DNA from: Phoronis australis
Lineage: Eukaryota; Phoronida; Phoronidae
Assembly (NCBI GenBank): GCA_002633005.1
Contig: NMRA01000360.1
Location: forward strand, 397,049 to 461,048
DNA: 64,000 nucleotides
Reading direction: 5' to 3'
Position numbers and translations under genes: made by a program. The notes beneath the pieces were generated by a model. It saw nothing but the letters and a program-made list of their open reading frames with translations, was not told the DNA's origin and ran no database searches. Below, piece by piece: positions 43,704-55,547 of the stretch (within the stretch, counting starts at the first letter, position 1; each line of letters starts with the position of its first letter).

Positions 43704-46700
43704 TGCATGTGGGATAGGTTGAATAAAACTTCAAAACATATGCACTAGACAAGCTTGATTGTTGCGTGGCAACACAATGCCAGACAATGTGATGCCATTA
43801 TTGTTAACTAGAGAGCAACTTTTATGCAGCTGTTTTTAATTCACAAGTCCATAAAAAACGTGGTTTCTTTCCTGTTGTCTCAAGAGAACAGACCCCTGGC
43901 TCCACTCAGCATATTTCACTTTACAGGAATTGAGAACCTTCAGAAACCAGCAGTCCACATTAAGCATTTGATTGATATGCCATCACAAGTTGATTGATCA
44001 TTCTTCCATTCTTGATATATGTCTATGCTGAAAACAGAAGAACAACAATACTAGTGCGGCATTACTTGGTATTTTTAACTTTAAAGTTCTTGGAGCAAAA
44101 TACTACAAGCTACAGGGACATCTGACAACGGACAAAAGGGGCTCGAGATTCTCCATTTACACCAAATGCATACAATGATTAATACTAGACTGCATCAAAT
44201 AGCCGGGTAACAAGTGTCCAGGCTTTTCACGAATTGGGGCACAAGCAATACCTATTACTTGAATATCAGCATGGATACCAATAGCCTCGTCCTCATGCCT
44301 CAAAATGGAGCTGATTGAAGCTATCTTGAGGCTTGGGAACGAGGCTGGGATACCCATAGACGGTTCCACCATCTGAACTGGGCCAGCACAGCTGGCCAGC
44401 ATCCCATAGAGCTGCCATATGTCAGGCGCTTTTCAGCAAAATAGTTGCTACAAGTACCTTTTGAGCATACAGAGACATCTTGGGAGGCCGCTGATATCTT
44501 TAATTTCTTCCAAATCAAATAACTGGTTCAGTCATAAAGATTTCTTTCCAATACATTTCTTCGCTCATCATAGATACCATTTTGTCCACGTACAAGAGGT
44601 GCGACCCCAGCAGGCAAGTTTCAAGCACTAACTATATAACTCTGGCAGATCGCCAATGTAATGCGTTAGTGATGAGCTTACTCCCAAGGTCACAGAGGTC
44701 ACCCTCCTTGAGATTTAAAAATTTACAGATTGATGCAATCAAAGCAGAAATGTGTAAGTTCCCAGAAATAAGTCAGTTGCCGACTTCAGTAACTGCCAAA
44801 AACTCAGGTCACATTAGGGTATGTGTCACCAAGGACACCCACTGCCAAATCATTTCATATATATAGTTAGTCGACGCCATTAGAAGAATTTGATGATGAT
44901 GATGATGATGCCCTGACCAGCCATTTTTAAACAGCCAGTTGGGAAGCTTAATTTGCCGTTGGTAACAACATAAAGAGGTTGTCCATCTTGGTCTGATGTC
45001 TTAGTGATTTTCACCAGAAATCGTGCTGGAGCATGTAATATGACCTCAAAGAATACTGCTTAAACTCTATTATTTTTCTTTCAAAGTTGCAATTCATCCC
45101 GGCGATCAGCTGGCTGAAAATGTATTGAACTGGGTCTTTTACTTTCATAAAATCAGTCTCAGAATATTCCTTACCTAGACAGGACATTACAATATAAGAC
45201 AAAAAATCAGACAAAATACCATTTCATTGGCACCATCACAGATAATTCTGATAACATTAAAATAACTAGGGTGGAAAAAATCTAATCAAAGAATGGCTCA
45301 CCTGGAATTTCCGTAGATAAGCCCATGGGCGTGTATTCGGAAAATGAAAATTTTCAGGCATTTTAGTAACACCAAATAAATACCCGGGCATTTATTCGGA
45401 AAAGGGGGCGTGTAAATGGAAATTATGTCATAGTTTTACCGACATTGACATTTTTTGCTTAAAGCTGTGTTTTAATGAATGCATTCTTCGCCAACACCTT
45501 GTTTGTTTTTATGAGTGATAAATTTTCCACAAAGCTGAATTTGTGACAAAAAGTTGACACGGCGTGGGCTTTTAAAAGGAAAATTTCCAATGCCCCACTG
45601 CATGTCTGCATCAAAAGTTGAAACACCAAACAAACGCCCATGTAAAGAATTCAACATTGGTAGCTACACAGCGGCGAGAAACCCTTTAGAAGGACAAGTA
45701 CCTTTTACTTTTAGTTAAAACTTTACTTAGTTAGGACCTATTAGTAAAAACGTTTGGCCAAATTGTTTGGATTATAACTTGTATCCTCTACACTCCTACA
45801 GTACACTTGGGCAACATATCATTGTTTCGTTCCACAAAGTCATTAATCAACTACGCAGCTTCTTATAGGGCCAAAAGGAAATCAAGTCTGAATTTTGCCA
45901 TTCTGGATTGTTTTGACGATACCTGAAGTCGCAGCGGATTCCTCAGTCGCCAAACTTAGTGAACTGCATAAGCCGATAAGCAACACGGCCACAGGGGGCC
46001 GCCATTTTGAAAAATGTAAATGTACAGGCGAAATTGTTTATTTTTATCATTTACAACACATTCACTTCATAAGTACACATAAACTAGAAAATTTAAATTT
46101 TCTTGCAACTTAAATCTAAAAATGACGCCAAAAAAGGCATATTAACTTAGACACTGACCGCGGCTACAGTTTATCTGTTGATCAGTGCCACCTTTCAGTT
46201 GGCGGTTAAACAATGAGAAACAATTTCCGTAGACCAATGAGCTATACCAGGAGCTCATTGCGTAGACTCTGAATATTTCTAGTTGAGTATGTGTATATTA
46301 CGCCAGGCTAGTGTTGAATTACGTGGTAACAAATTAAGTTAAAGCAAAGCAGGGACTCCACTATGTTCCCTAGCTAATGCACCGACTTCGTGGCAATGAG
46401 GTTTTGATACAGCTAGGCACTTGTGAGCTCCATCCTCTTTCATTTTCATTATGATATTTTCTACGAATAAATTTCAATTTTGATCCCTTATTTCATGGAA
46501 ATAAAACTGAGACTACGTCGGAGATTTCAACATTTAGTTTACTAGCTTCGGCATCGCTTCTCAGTTAGCGCATATACAAATATCATTCAAGTTATAATAA
46601 GTATTTTTTTAATTTAAAAATTACTTTTTGATGTAAGCTACTGCTTCGTCCTCCTAGTCATTATCATATTGTTTTAATTATCGGGTCAGTGACCGTCTTT

Positions 46701-46900
46701 GTTCTCTCACTATAGGTGTAATAGTAGGCCTACTGTAAGTGATTTCTTTGTCTCCTCGCAACGCTACGGGTGCCATCATCCATAATTTAGTCCGTCTTCA
46801 ACTTTGTATTTTTCAGTCAATTAAGTTCTACACTGATCTCTCCCTCCCTTAATCCACTTTTTCCTATTTACTCTAATTTCTTATGTCGATGTCACGGCGT
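43704..46900. other. Region upstream of POMGNT2, no supported gene
   Basis: Probably includes the POMGNT2 promoter and 5' UTR. A GATGAT microsatellite lies at 44888-44910. The stretch 45290-45660 resembles part of 19890-20070 (GCCCATGGGC with TATTCGG-type text) and is likely a dispersed repeat. A minus frame at 44157-44402 is open but not recognisable. Confidence 0.4.
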
Positions 46901-46965
46901 TGCTTTGGCATATTGTTTTCCATGTTTATAGTTCAATAAAATTATATACCATACCAGCGTAATGA

Positions 46966-47592
46966 CTAGACCCGTAGCTCAGTTGAAGGCAAAGAAATAT
47001 TGGAGGGAGCACAAACCATTTCGACTTCGCCAAACAACTCGAATTGTGCACTGATCTGTACAGAATTCCTGTGGACTTTTGTCTCGTTTACTCGGACTTT
47101 TGGTTTAGCTGAGGAGGACCTTTTTGCCCAATTCACCAAACTGGAGGGCTCGTTCGGGAAACAGTAACAATATTTCATAATAGTAACCATCGGAAAAAGT
47201 CCTTTTGTGTAATTCACAAATAGTGGTCTTCACGTTCTTCAAAATTCCACCCTTTTGATGGCGGCAATCCTAATGTATTTTTTCACATTTTTGGTTGTTT
47301 GGGTCGAATGGCTGTGCTGTACACAAATGTTTTCTGTTTTTTTTTTTTGTTAAAGAAGTGACAGTGCATTCCACCGCCGTGTGGTCCCAAAATGGTGCAG
47401 GGAGTGACCTCCCTCATCAGGAAAGCCAGTTGCACGATTTCACAAAAAACAGGAAAATGGAGGTAATCGATTCTAACATTGGGCCTTCTCTCCGTGAGCG
47501 GCCCCTCAAAGAATTTGTCAATAAAAATACAAAAAGGGTGGCCACTTGAATGCATGTCATCAATGATCTCCTTCAAGGTCGAGGCCCCTAAA
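46966..47592 (-). pseudogene. Broken GT61-like glycosyltransferase exon
   Basis: Minus-strand exon-like stretch behind an acceptor TTTTCTAATATTTAG. It encodes LKEIIDDMHSSGHPFCIF, then PVFCEIVQLAFLMREVTPC and TILGPHGGGMHCHFF. The last matches the conserved (I/V)GxHGxG motif of GT61 enzymes, and LKEIIDDMHS resembles the VKEIIQEIS segment of POMGNT2. A 12-base poly-A run follows, then a TGA (47283-47285), a coding-like block (GLPPSKGWNFEEREDHYL), and a one-base frame change into VNYTKGLFPMVTIMKYCYC and on to a stop at 46966. No upstream exons are identified. It could be a pseudogene, or a live gene with assembly errors at the homopolymer. Confidence 0.4.
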
Positions 47593-48824
47593 TATTAGAA
47601 AACGCGCAGCAAATGATGATATCTGTCAGGTCATCAATTTTTCTCAAGTAGCCTAATATAGTTCCGAGAAAAATCTGAATAAAGAGAAAGTTGTCTCCGC
47701 TATCCCTTGCATCTGGAAAAATATAGTTTTGCATTCTTAAAATTGACTCGTTGAATTCAAAAATCCAGTGAATTAGTACGCTCCGCAAAAGCTTCTCTTT
47801 ACAAATTCCTCGATTTTTCGAAATATATATGTATGATTGATTTCGTGAACGTTTTCAATTGTGTTAAGAGGACCTGTGCTGCATAAGCGGAGACCCAAAC
47901 GACAATGTCCAGACCAGGGTTCTCAAAATGTAAACCATGTACTGATGCAGAGTTGTTAAATGTTCTCTTGAATTTTCTCTCTTATCCGTATTTCGCAGTC
48001 TTTCTTTTCTCGACTGTCGGTTGCCACAGCTTAACCGTGCGCCTGATCATTTTGGGGGGGCGCCCGTACCTCCCCCGTCCCCCCCCCCCGCTTCCTATTG
48101 CCCTGAACACCTGTAGTAATGCCGATTGTGGGCAGATTGTCACCGACCTTTAGCTCAGCATATTGCATAACTTTTGCATTAATCGATGTCAGTACTAAGT
48201 AGTTTAGTTTATCATGATATTTATGTCGTGTTGTCTCATCCTCACGTTTCACTATAACATAGCTTCGGTATCACTTCGCAGTTGGCGCAAACAAAGATAA
48301 GGATACAGATGGACAACATCAACAACAAAATTGTTGCAGCTACTGGTACTATAGGCTAACTACAGTGATATCTAAGATAGTAATAATTTTGAATTTGCTT
48401 CACGTAATTATCAGGCCTTAACCGGCCAACTTCGCCTGAACGGTGTTTGCGTTGATGACAGGATCGCGCGGACGATTAGAGGAGGTTTTATGTTATCCGT
48501 CGGCATTGAACGCGCGTGAGGGCTACAACATAGTCATAGGATAACAAGGGAGTCTAAAAGCAAATGTCTATACCTAGCTAGGCTATATAGCAGCGAGAGA
48601 GCTCCCAAAAAGTAGTGCGGTGTGAATACTTAAAATCGACCAAGAAACAAAACAGCAGAAAATAGGTTTGGTACGGTTATGCACAGGCATTTTCAAATTC
48701 GAAATAGAAAGTGATCGTCGTGGTTTTGTGGATTGACATGCATGCATATACACGCGTGTGTGTTTATGCATGCACGCCGACGGTAAGTTCCGCACTATAG
48801 GCAGACCTAACCGTCGTTGCTTAA

Positions 48825-50150
48825 GGCGAAGGCAACCTTTTTTCATGTCATTTTTAGCAAAAATAAGATTCATTGATTATCCAAGACATAGTTTTCACTT
48901 ATTTACTGCTTTTCTTAATTTAATTAATTACTCGTCGTCTACTCTGGAAGTGACGTTTTGGGAGGCAAGAATTCGCGCCAATTTCTTTTCATATTAGTAG
49001 TCCGACTGTGAGAGCAGTCGAGTCAGTCCTTGTTCTACTTCGGTTGTGATAAGTTCGGTCGTCGTTTGCTTTTGCTTACGAGTCAATCAACATGCCACGC
49101 TGTTGCTACGTACTGGGATGCACTCATTATTTCGTCTCACGTACAGAAGAAGAACTGTCTCACTTGACCGAGTGTCCCGCGACACACTCCCACTAGAGGG
49201 TGATCTGAGCACACAAACTGCTTACATCCCGCCGTGTGACTCCCTCGCGCCACACAACTGGCACCTTCTAAATAGCTCCAATACAAGTCTGCAATAAACT
49301 TATCAAACTTAGGCTCACCGATCTGTTCATTGGATGACGAACTGTCCTCTTCAATGGGTGTCGAACTGGGCGTGTATTCACTCCCACTACTTAACATCGC
49401 TGCAGGGCTGCTTAAAGACTCTGGGCTAGAGACTAACAGCACAGGGCGAATCACTGCTAGTTCCCGGAAGTGCACGCAATGGGGACGTTCGGAGGCACAG
49501 GTGACATCAGATGAAGTGCCTCCAGTCACTGTATATAGTGGCCACAGCTCGATCGCGAGGCTTCTCGCTTCTAAAAACGCACTTCTCGGGGTTGGCGACG
49601 GGGCACAGCGACGGTATGGTACCCTTCTTCAGGCGTTTTTTCGCAGGGACGTTCATCAATTCAGCGTAACTTATCTCTGTCATAATCTGACGGCAGAAAG
49701 TGCTTGCCACACACGCGGTAACCCTCCATTGCTTTGTACGTTGCCTGGACGGGTAGCGCTGCGTTCTTCACATGAACAAGCTAGCCAAGTACGGCGAAGT
49801 GTGTCACCCTTCGGAAAGCGACGCAAGGTACCCAAAGCGCGTGTGAGGCGATAATGAGTACATCCCGGCACGTAGCAACAGCGTGGCATGCTGACTGACT
49901 TGTAAGCAAAAGCAAACGACGACCGAACTTATCACAATCGAGGTAGAACAATGACTGACTCGACAGCTCTCACAGTCAAGATGAAAAGAAATTGGCGCGA
50001 AACTCTTACCTCCCAAAACGTCACTTCCGGAGTAGAGGACGATAAATTAATCAAATTACGAAAAGCTGTAATTAAGTGAAAAATGTGTCTGGGATAATCA
50101 ACGAACCTAATTTTTGCTAAAAGTGACATGGAAAAAGGTTGCCTTCGCCT
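48825..50150. mobile_element. 1326-bp Kolobok-type element with THAP remnant
   Basis: TTAA flanks at 48821-48824 and 50151-50154. The ends GGCGAAGGCAACC / GGTTGCCTTCGCC head inverted arms of nearly 300 bp, closely related to those at 35715-36608. Both arms carry MPRCCYV starts (49092 on +, 49889 on -). The interior has a THAP remnant on the minus strand and an approximately 100-bp block shared with the shorter copy (GCTCACCGATCTGTTCATTG). Confidence 0.78.
49507..49889 (-). pseudogene. THAP zinc-finger remnant of a Kolobok-type transposase
   Basis: The first frame gives MPRCCYVPGCTHYRL, then LRRFPKGDTLRRTWLACSC, i.e. the first two cysteines and the xFP/Trp of a THAP domain. The remaining Cys and His (RVCGKHFLPSDY, near 49685-49725) lie in another frame, so there is a frameshift inside the domain and then a stop. 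The THAP C2CH fold binds the transposon ends in this family. Non-functional here. Confidence 0.6.
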
Positions 50151-50732
50151 TTAAAAACCAGACTTTTCACTACCGTGTTTTCTTGCACAGAGGAAACCCT
50201 GACGAGCATGTTCACATTATTATAAGGGAAAATTAGGCTAGTAGACCGAATAAAAACTTTGGTCAAAAAAGTGTCAATCAGTGCCAATGGTGCACAGCTT
50301 CGCAGACTTCTTACGAGCAACAAACTTGATGGAAAACAAATTTCCAAGGTTACATGTCACTATTCCAAAAGTTCAGTACTCCAAAGTTTTAACTACTCCG
50401 ACGGTTCGCTACCTTCGAGAGTTCACTACTTTCGAATGGCCAGAACTCCTGCAGTTCATTACTCTGACTGTCTGCCAATGAGTCGGAACTGGCATGGATA
50501 AAGTATTGTATTTGTGTCCATTTACTTTAAAGAGTGTGCAAAAGTTAAGTAGTTCTTAAAACTTTAATTACATTGATTACAAATGATCTCTGTTCCAATC
50601 ACTGGCAATCGTGATTCTATGTCACTCTATATAACGAATCATTCTCCAGCAGGGACAACATCGGGTCAGGACTGCGGCAACCAACGGCGGCCGGGTTTTA
50701 AATTTAAGAATACTGAACTGAACACAGTAGCG

Positions 50733-50889
50733 GGCTTAGAGTGGGGCCAAGGGGGCCATACCCCGCCCCCCCCCTAAAATTCTCCCAGATTCTTTTTGGC
50801 AGTTAGGCGGTGCGAAGGACTGACGCGGGGCAAAATCCTGGCTAATACTCTGCCCTGTCCCCCACTCAAAATCCTGGATCCGCCCCTGG
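50733..50889. mobile_element. MITE of the 9863-10016 family, copy 2
   Basis: Shares GGGCCAAGGG, TTTTTGGCAGTTAGG, AAAATCCTGGCTAATACTCT and GGATCCGCCCCTG with the copy in RBL intron 4. The left end is less well kept (AGCGGGCTTAGAGTGG). Confidence 0.6.
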
Positions 50890-51627
50890 AACGGGAACCT
50901 AAGTTGATCTCGTGAAGCGTGACAGGCCAGGGACAGGGTAGCCCACTAACTACATTTAGTCAAGGAGTGTTGTACGGTTGTACTGCACTCCTTGACTTAC
51001 AGTTTCGACCCGGCCGTGCGTGTGGGCGGTGGGTGTGCCGGGCTGAGGCGCAGCGGTCCTAAACTCAGTCATTCTGTGAAATGATGCGTTCTTGACATGG
51101 ATTTGATGCATGTACTGTGGTTGATAATTCATCAGTATTCCTACTTCATGTTCTTTTGCAAATGCAAGTACGTACTCATTTTTCCGTACTCGTAAGACAT
51201 GCGGGCACTTTTGGGTGCGCATGAAATCCGGGCCGATTGTTTTCGGTATAGCCGGTATACAACTCCGTGCATCTAATAACTGAAGTATCGTTTATTTTTT
51301 AGTGTAAAAATATAAAAATTACACCAGAGTCCGCAATTTTAGAACCTTCGGTATAGTGAACTGTTCTCATTTCCATCGTTGTAAGCAAATAAATGCAGCC
51401 AGATAAAAATTTCAAGCCATTCTCCGACTAAATATTTCCGTCCGAGTATGGAATGAGGTATAATCACTCATTTAAACACACCTGCTGATTTGAAAGTTTG
51501 TTAGGGGTTAACGTTAAAACGATCACTTTCTGAACCACTTTTCAGCCGAATTTGAGTCTCGTCCATTGCGAGCAACCGTCACGTGTATGGTAGGCCAAGA
51601 ACGACATAAGACCTGTTTATTTCAGGT

Positions 51628-51850
51628 AATAATTCGCGATTTATTCCACTAACAATTATTTAGCCAATCCGAAGCCAGGAATAATCACTGTATTTTCCAG
51701 TAATTAGTATTTTTCCAGTAGCAATTATTTATTAGTAGAATAAATCAATCAAACGGAGGCCAGGAATAATTACTGTAATAAATATTTACTACCGTAATTA
51801 TTTCTGGCTTCTGATTGGTTAAAGAATTATTACTGCACTAAATCGCATTT
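51628..51850. mobile_element. Compound inverted-repeat element with GAAGCCAGGAATAAT blocks
   Basis: AGCCAATCCGAAGCCAGGAA near 51660 is inverted near 51800-51830 (TTCTGGCTTCTGATTGGTTA). A third, direct copy (GGCCAGGAATAAT) lies near 51765. Likely a MITE, possibly with an internal duplication. Confidence 0.5.
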
Positions 51851-52571
51851 TTATGTCGCATTTGGTCTTCTATACACTTGGACAGCAAACCAGGGCCAGA
51901 CAGAAGTTATTATTAGTTACGCTCTGACCGAGTGATGACGACTCACTGCTTTTCGCGCAATTTACAAATCCGTATACCGAATTCTTATTTCCAGCGAAAA
52001 CTTAAGAAATTTTCGCAAACCGTCGTTTGCTTGAACTTGCAACATTTTGCAGTTGTGTGGCCTGTTGAATGGCGTTAAAAAGTGATTCACACCTCCACTT
52101 TCTTGAAACCACTTCTGAGACTGTCGTCTTGGGGGCGTGGCAGGCTGGGTCATGATGCAAGTTGCACCAGGTGTATCGTGGGCTGTTGAGGCCAGGAAAG
52201 TATCGTAAAGTACGATCGAAACTTCGCTCTTGTTACTATCGTAAACGATGTATCCAATGAGAAATTTGTTTGTGTACAAAAGGAAACCTACCTCGATACC
52301 CTTACCTGTCGAGATTAGACAACTCGACAGTTTTGCGTACCTCGAAGTCTGCCGGCATTGAAAAAACACACCATATTGTTGTGGTTAATTACATTGCCTC
52401 AGGGTGCTGATGTTATCGTTCTCTAATTAATTAATCAGATCCATCACAAACACAGTGGGACGACTGAACAAGAAATGACTTTTACAACCTAAAACGTTTG
52501 TATGATGTTGCCATCAAGTTCCTCATTCTTCTGGTTGTGCAATCCAACTGGGCTAATTACCATACCACCAG

Positions 52572-52684
52572 CATGGGCGGCGCACTATAGGGGGCTGGGG
52601 GGGGGGGGGTTATCGCCCCCACTTTTTTCAGTGNAAGCTGAGGGGGCTTTAGCCCACCAATTTTTCAGTGCTGCGCTGCCCATG
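52572..52684. mobile_element. 113-bp MITE with CATGGGC(G/A)GCGC ends and ACCAG duplication
   Basis: Left CATGGGCGGCGCACT; the right end, reverse-complemented, is CATGGGCAGCGCAGCACT. ACCAG flanks it directly on both sides (52567-52571 and 52685-52689). A poly-G run and an N (52634) lie inside, so the exact length is uncertain. Confidence 0.6.
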
Positions 52685-53393
52685 ACCAGGTATGAGCAGT
52701 TGAACGGAAAGCCAAGGGTCATCGTAAAATTCATTGAACGCTCGTTATTTTACGCTATCATTTTTGCGCTCGTAAAATATGAGAGCAAGATTAAATGGCT
52801 GGGCTGCGATACGATGGCACTGTTTACGCTCAAGCTGTTTCGAGAACATTGCGTATAGCGTAGTGAGAGGATGTTCCGAAGGAGGTTAGTCAGATTTGGT
52901 TATTGTAGCCCAGTAATACCTAACTTTATTAACCTAGGACCATATGTATTCAGTACTCCCAGTGACTCATTCTTTTTCACGAATTTTGAACTCAAAATAT
53001 ACGAGGATAAAACTACGAGTGTACCACTTCTTCAGAGCTCTCACGACCTACAAACCATTGGATCTAACGATTTCGGTAGTAAACTACGAGCGAAGTCTCG
53101 GTCGTACTGCCAGCGTATATTACGGGCGACACTAAATTCTTCTCAATGAACAGCCCAAGATACAGCTGCAACTTGCGCTGGCGCGCTCTTTTTCAGAGAG
53201 CGGAAGCTATTCTATGACCGTGCTTCTAACTTTCGGCTTTGAGCGGACAATCATTGACCATTGTTATCGTATTTACTGTGCGACTCCGCTGCGTCCGACC
53301 AATACAGGTTGTGCTATATACTGACGGGCGTACTTGACGAGTCGACTACAGCTCCCCAGGTTACGGGTCAGCTGCCAAGGTTTTATTGCAATC

Positions 53394-53467
53394 ATGCCGC
53401 GTAGATCGAGTAGGCGAAGGAATGCCTCGTCTCCACCCGAGGGTCCTCCGAGCTCCCGAGCAAGATT
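53394..53467 (+). CDS. Possible first coding exon of an unidentified gene
   Basis: ATG at 53394 in a CpG-richer stretch opens a basic, Ser/Pro-rich frame (MPRRSSRRRNASSPPEGPPS) that runs to a strong donor, GATT|GTAAGTAAG. The preceding 200 bp is comparatively GC- and CpG-rich, as for a promoter. I found no convincing second exon within the window, so the product is unknown and the call is tentative. Confidence 0.25.
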
Positions 53468-53479
53468 GTAAGTAAGACA

Positions 53480-55540
53480 TTATCTACGGTTATCAAAGGG
53501 AATTAGATTCTAGATTCCGTAAAGCATTGAGGTGGCAAGAGAATAGGCGTGACACCAAAGGAATGTTTATGCTATTTAAATCACCTCTGAATGCTTTCAG
53601 GGTTACTTGAAGGCGAGATCCTCCGATCTCGCGAAGCTGTCTGAGGGCTTCGCCCTCATCTACTCTCTCACGAATTTCAGGGTTACTGAGAACACACTAA
53701 GTACGCACAACTCGCCAAATGACTATCCATTCCTTCGGCAGAAACCGATAATTAACTGGTGAAAGCCGAATATGTTGAGCGCAACCACACCCGCAGTAAT
53801 TTATGGTAAGTCAAAGTGAACACACTTCGGAAGTTTTGTCACTATATTCCATATATTTTGACTTTGTCGCCAGGTATATTCCGAATTTATGCCCCCTCTC
53901 CTAAAATTTAGTAATATCAATCAATTTAAATGCTGGTGTTAATTCGATTTTATACCCGTTGATTCATTGACTACTTTACCGATTAATAGCCTCATCTAAA
54001 ATCGATTGATCAAAACTGGTAAATTTATGAGACATTGAGATTCAGAATATGTGGTGGTAGGGTAGATAGTCCGGTATACAGCTGCTCGTCAGCATAATAA
54101 CAGGTAACGTACTACTGAAATAGAGGAATGTATGAGGGCATAGTGTGAAGGGTCAGTGCAGTCAAAGGCCTCTTAACAACAATATTATTTCTCCAAACGC
54201 AACCTTATGCAATGTCATCGGTGGGTAATGTTTGCGTTTTCGTCCAAATGAATGCCCTTTTTGAAAAGCAATATCTGTTAGCCGTTAGCGAAATAAAGAT
54301 AGCGGCTTATTATTTGTTCAGGCTTATTGTCCTCTGGACTTGCTCAAAACACTTCAGTTTTTGGCGCTCAATGCATGCGCCTTAGGATAAGAAATGCAAA
54401 CGTCTGTCTCTCGATATACAACGAAATGAACGAAAGGGTAACCGGTCATCTAGGTGCTCATCGTCCCGAGAATGTATTCGCATTTAAGTAGAAGGCGTAC
54501 AAGAGGCGTGAAACTCTTTAGATGAACATTAAAAGCAATGTAACATTTAATCCTCGAACTGGACCTGTTCTCACGAGTTAGTGGTTCATCAAAATGACAT
54601 GTCTGGCGAATTATCTGAATTTGGATGACGGTGCCGGGTGAAAGTGGGCATCGAGTGAAAAGGATCACATTTTATCGTAATGCAATCTAGGGTTAAACCT
54701 TATACTACGTTATCGACGTCATCTGACTCGCCATGAAAGTAAATTCTTCGCTCTCACGCCTTTGTTTGCGTTCAGGAGCTCAAGTTTCTCGGTTTTGTAT
54801 TTCTTCTAGAGGTGTTATATTATCTGCCATTCACACAATCCGTCGGCTCTTTTAAAAAAACGGGCTCCGTTGTCCATTCGCAGCATTATCTTGAATACTC
54901 GGCTCAGGGCTGGGTACTTCTATACAAAGTATAAACGGGACGTGCCCCGCAACAGACAAAATGCCTATTCGACACGTGAAATGCATGCATTTTTAACAGA
55001 GAGTTTTTGCTATACTTTTATTTCCACTATCACTAATTAAATACGTATTTTAAGCTTCGCATGCAGTGCCACTTTTGAAATTTGTTTATTACACAACACA
55101 CATGCATAATTAAAAAGTGAAATCGTATAAATTGTCAATAAATAATTAAAAAAATGAATAGATAAACCTGAACGCGCATGCCACCAAGATTATTGTTATA
55201 TTTCATGGTGGTCCATACAAATACATGGATAAATATGAACAGGTGATACGAATGATAGGACACATATTATTATAATTATTGTATTCATTTCTTTTATAAT
55301 CCTTGCCTGTGTATAGTCGATGTTCAGAAAGTTACAACACGTGGGCCTGTTCAAAGAAACTGACTGAAGTTCCTTTTTTAAGATTTGTCTCAACTTCCAA
55401 ACTTAATTCCTAACTGGTAAGTTAGTCAAATTTTCAACTGAGAGAGTCAAAAACTTATTCAAACTTGAGATGTCTTTGTTGGAACGGACTTGAGACAAAA
55501 TTGAATTTTTTTCTTAGGAAAATTGACTTAAATTTGTCTT
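53480..55540. other. No supported feature
   Basis: AT-rich sequence without a recognisable gene or repeat boundary. One small inverted repeat with GCGAGATCCTCCGATCTCGC lies at about 53612-53632. Confidence 0.4.
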
Positions 55541-55547
55541 AGATATG

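Noticed and set aside
44157-44402. Minus-strand 81-codon frame upstream of POMGNT2
   Set aside because: Looks moderately protein-like but starts at no clear splice site, matches no family and has no partner exon; more likely 5' flank.
48050-48110. G/C homopolymer-rich stretch as a quadruplex or promoter
   Set aside because: Short poly-G and poly-C runs without a nearby gene; may be sequencing-prone low complexity.
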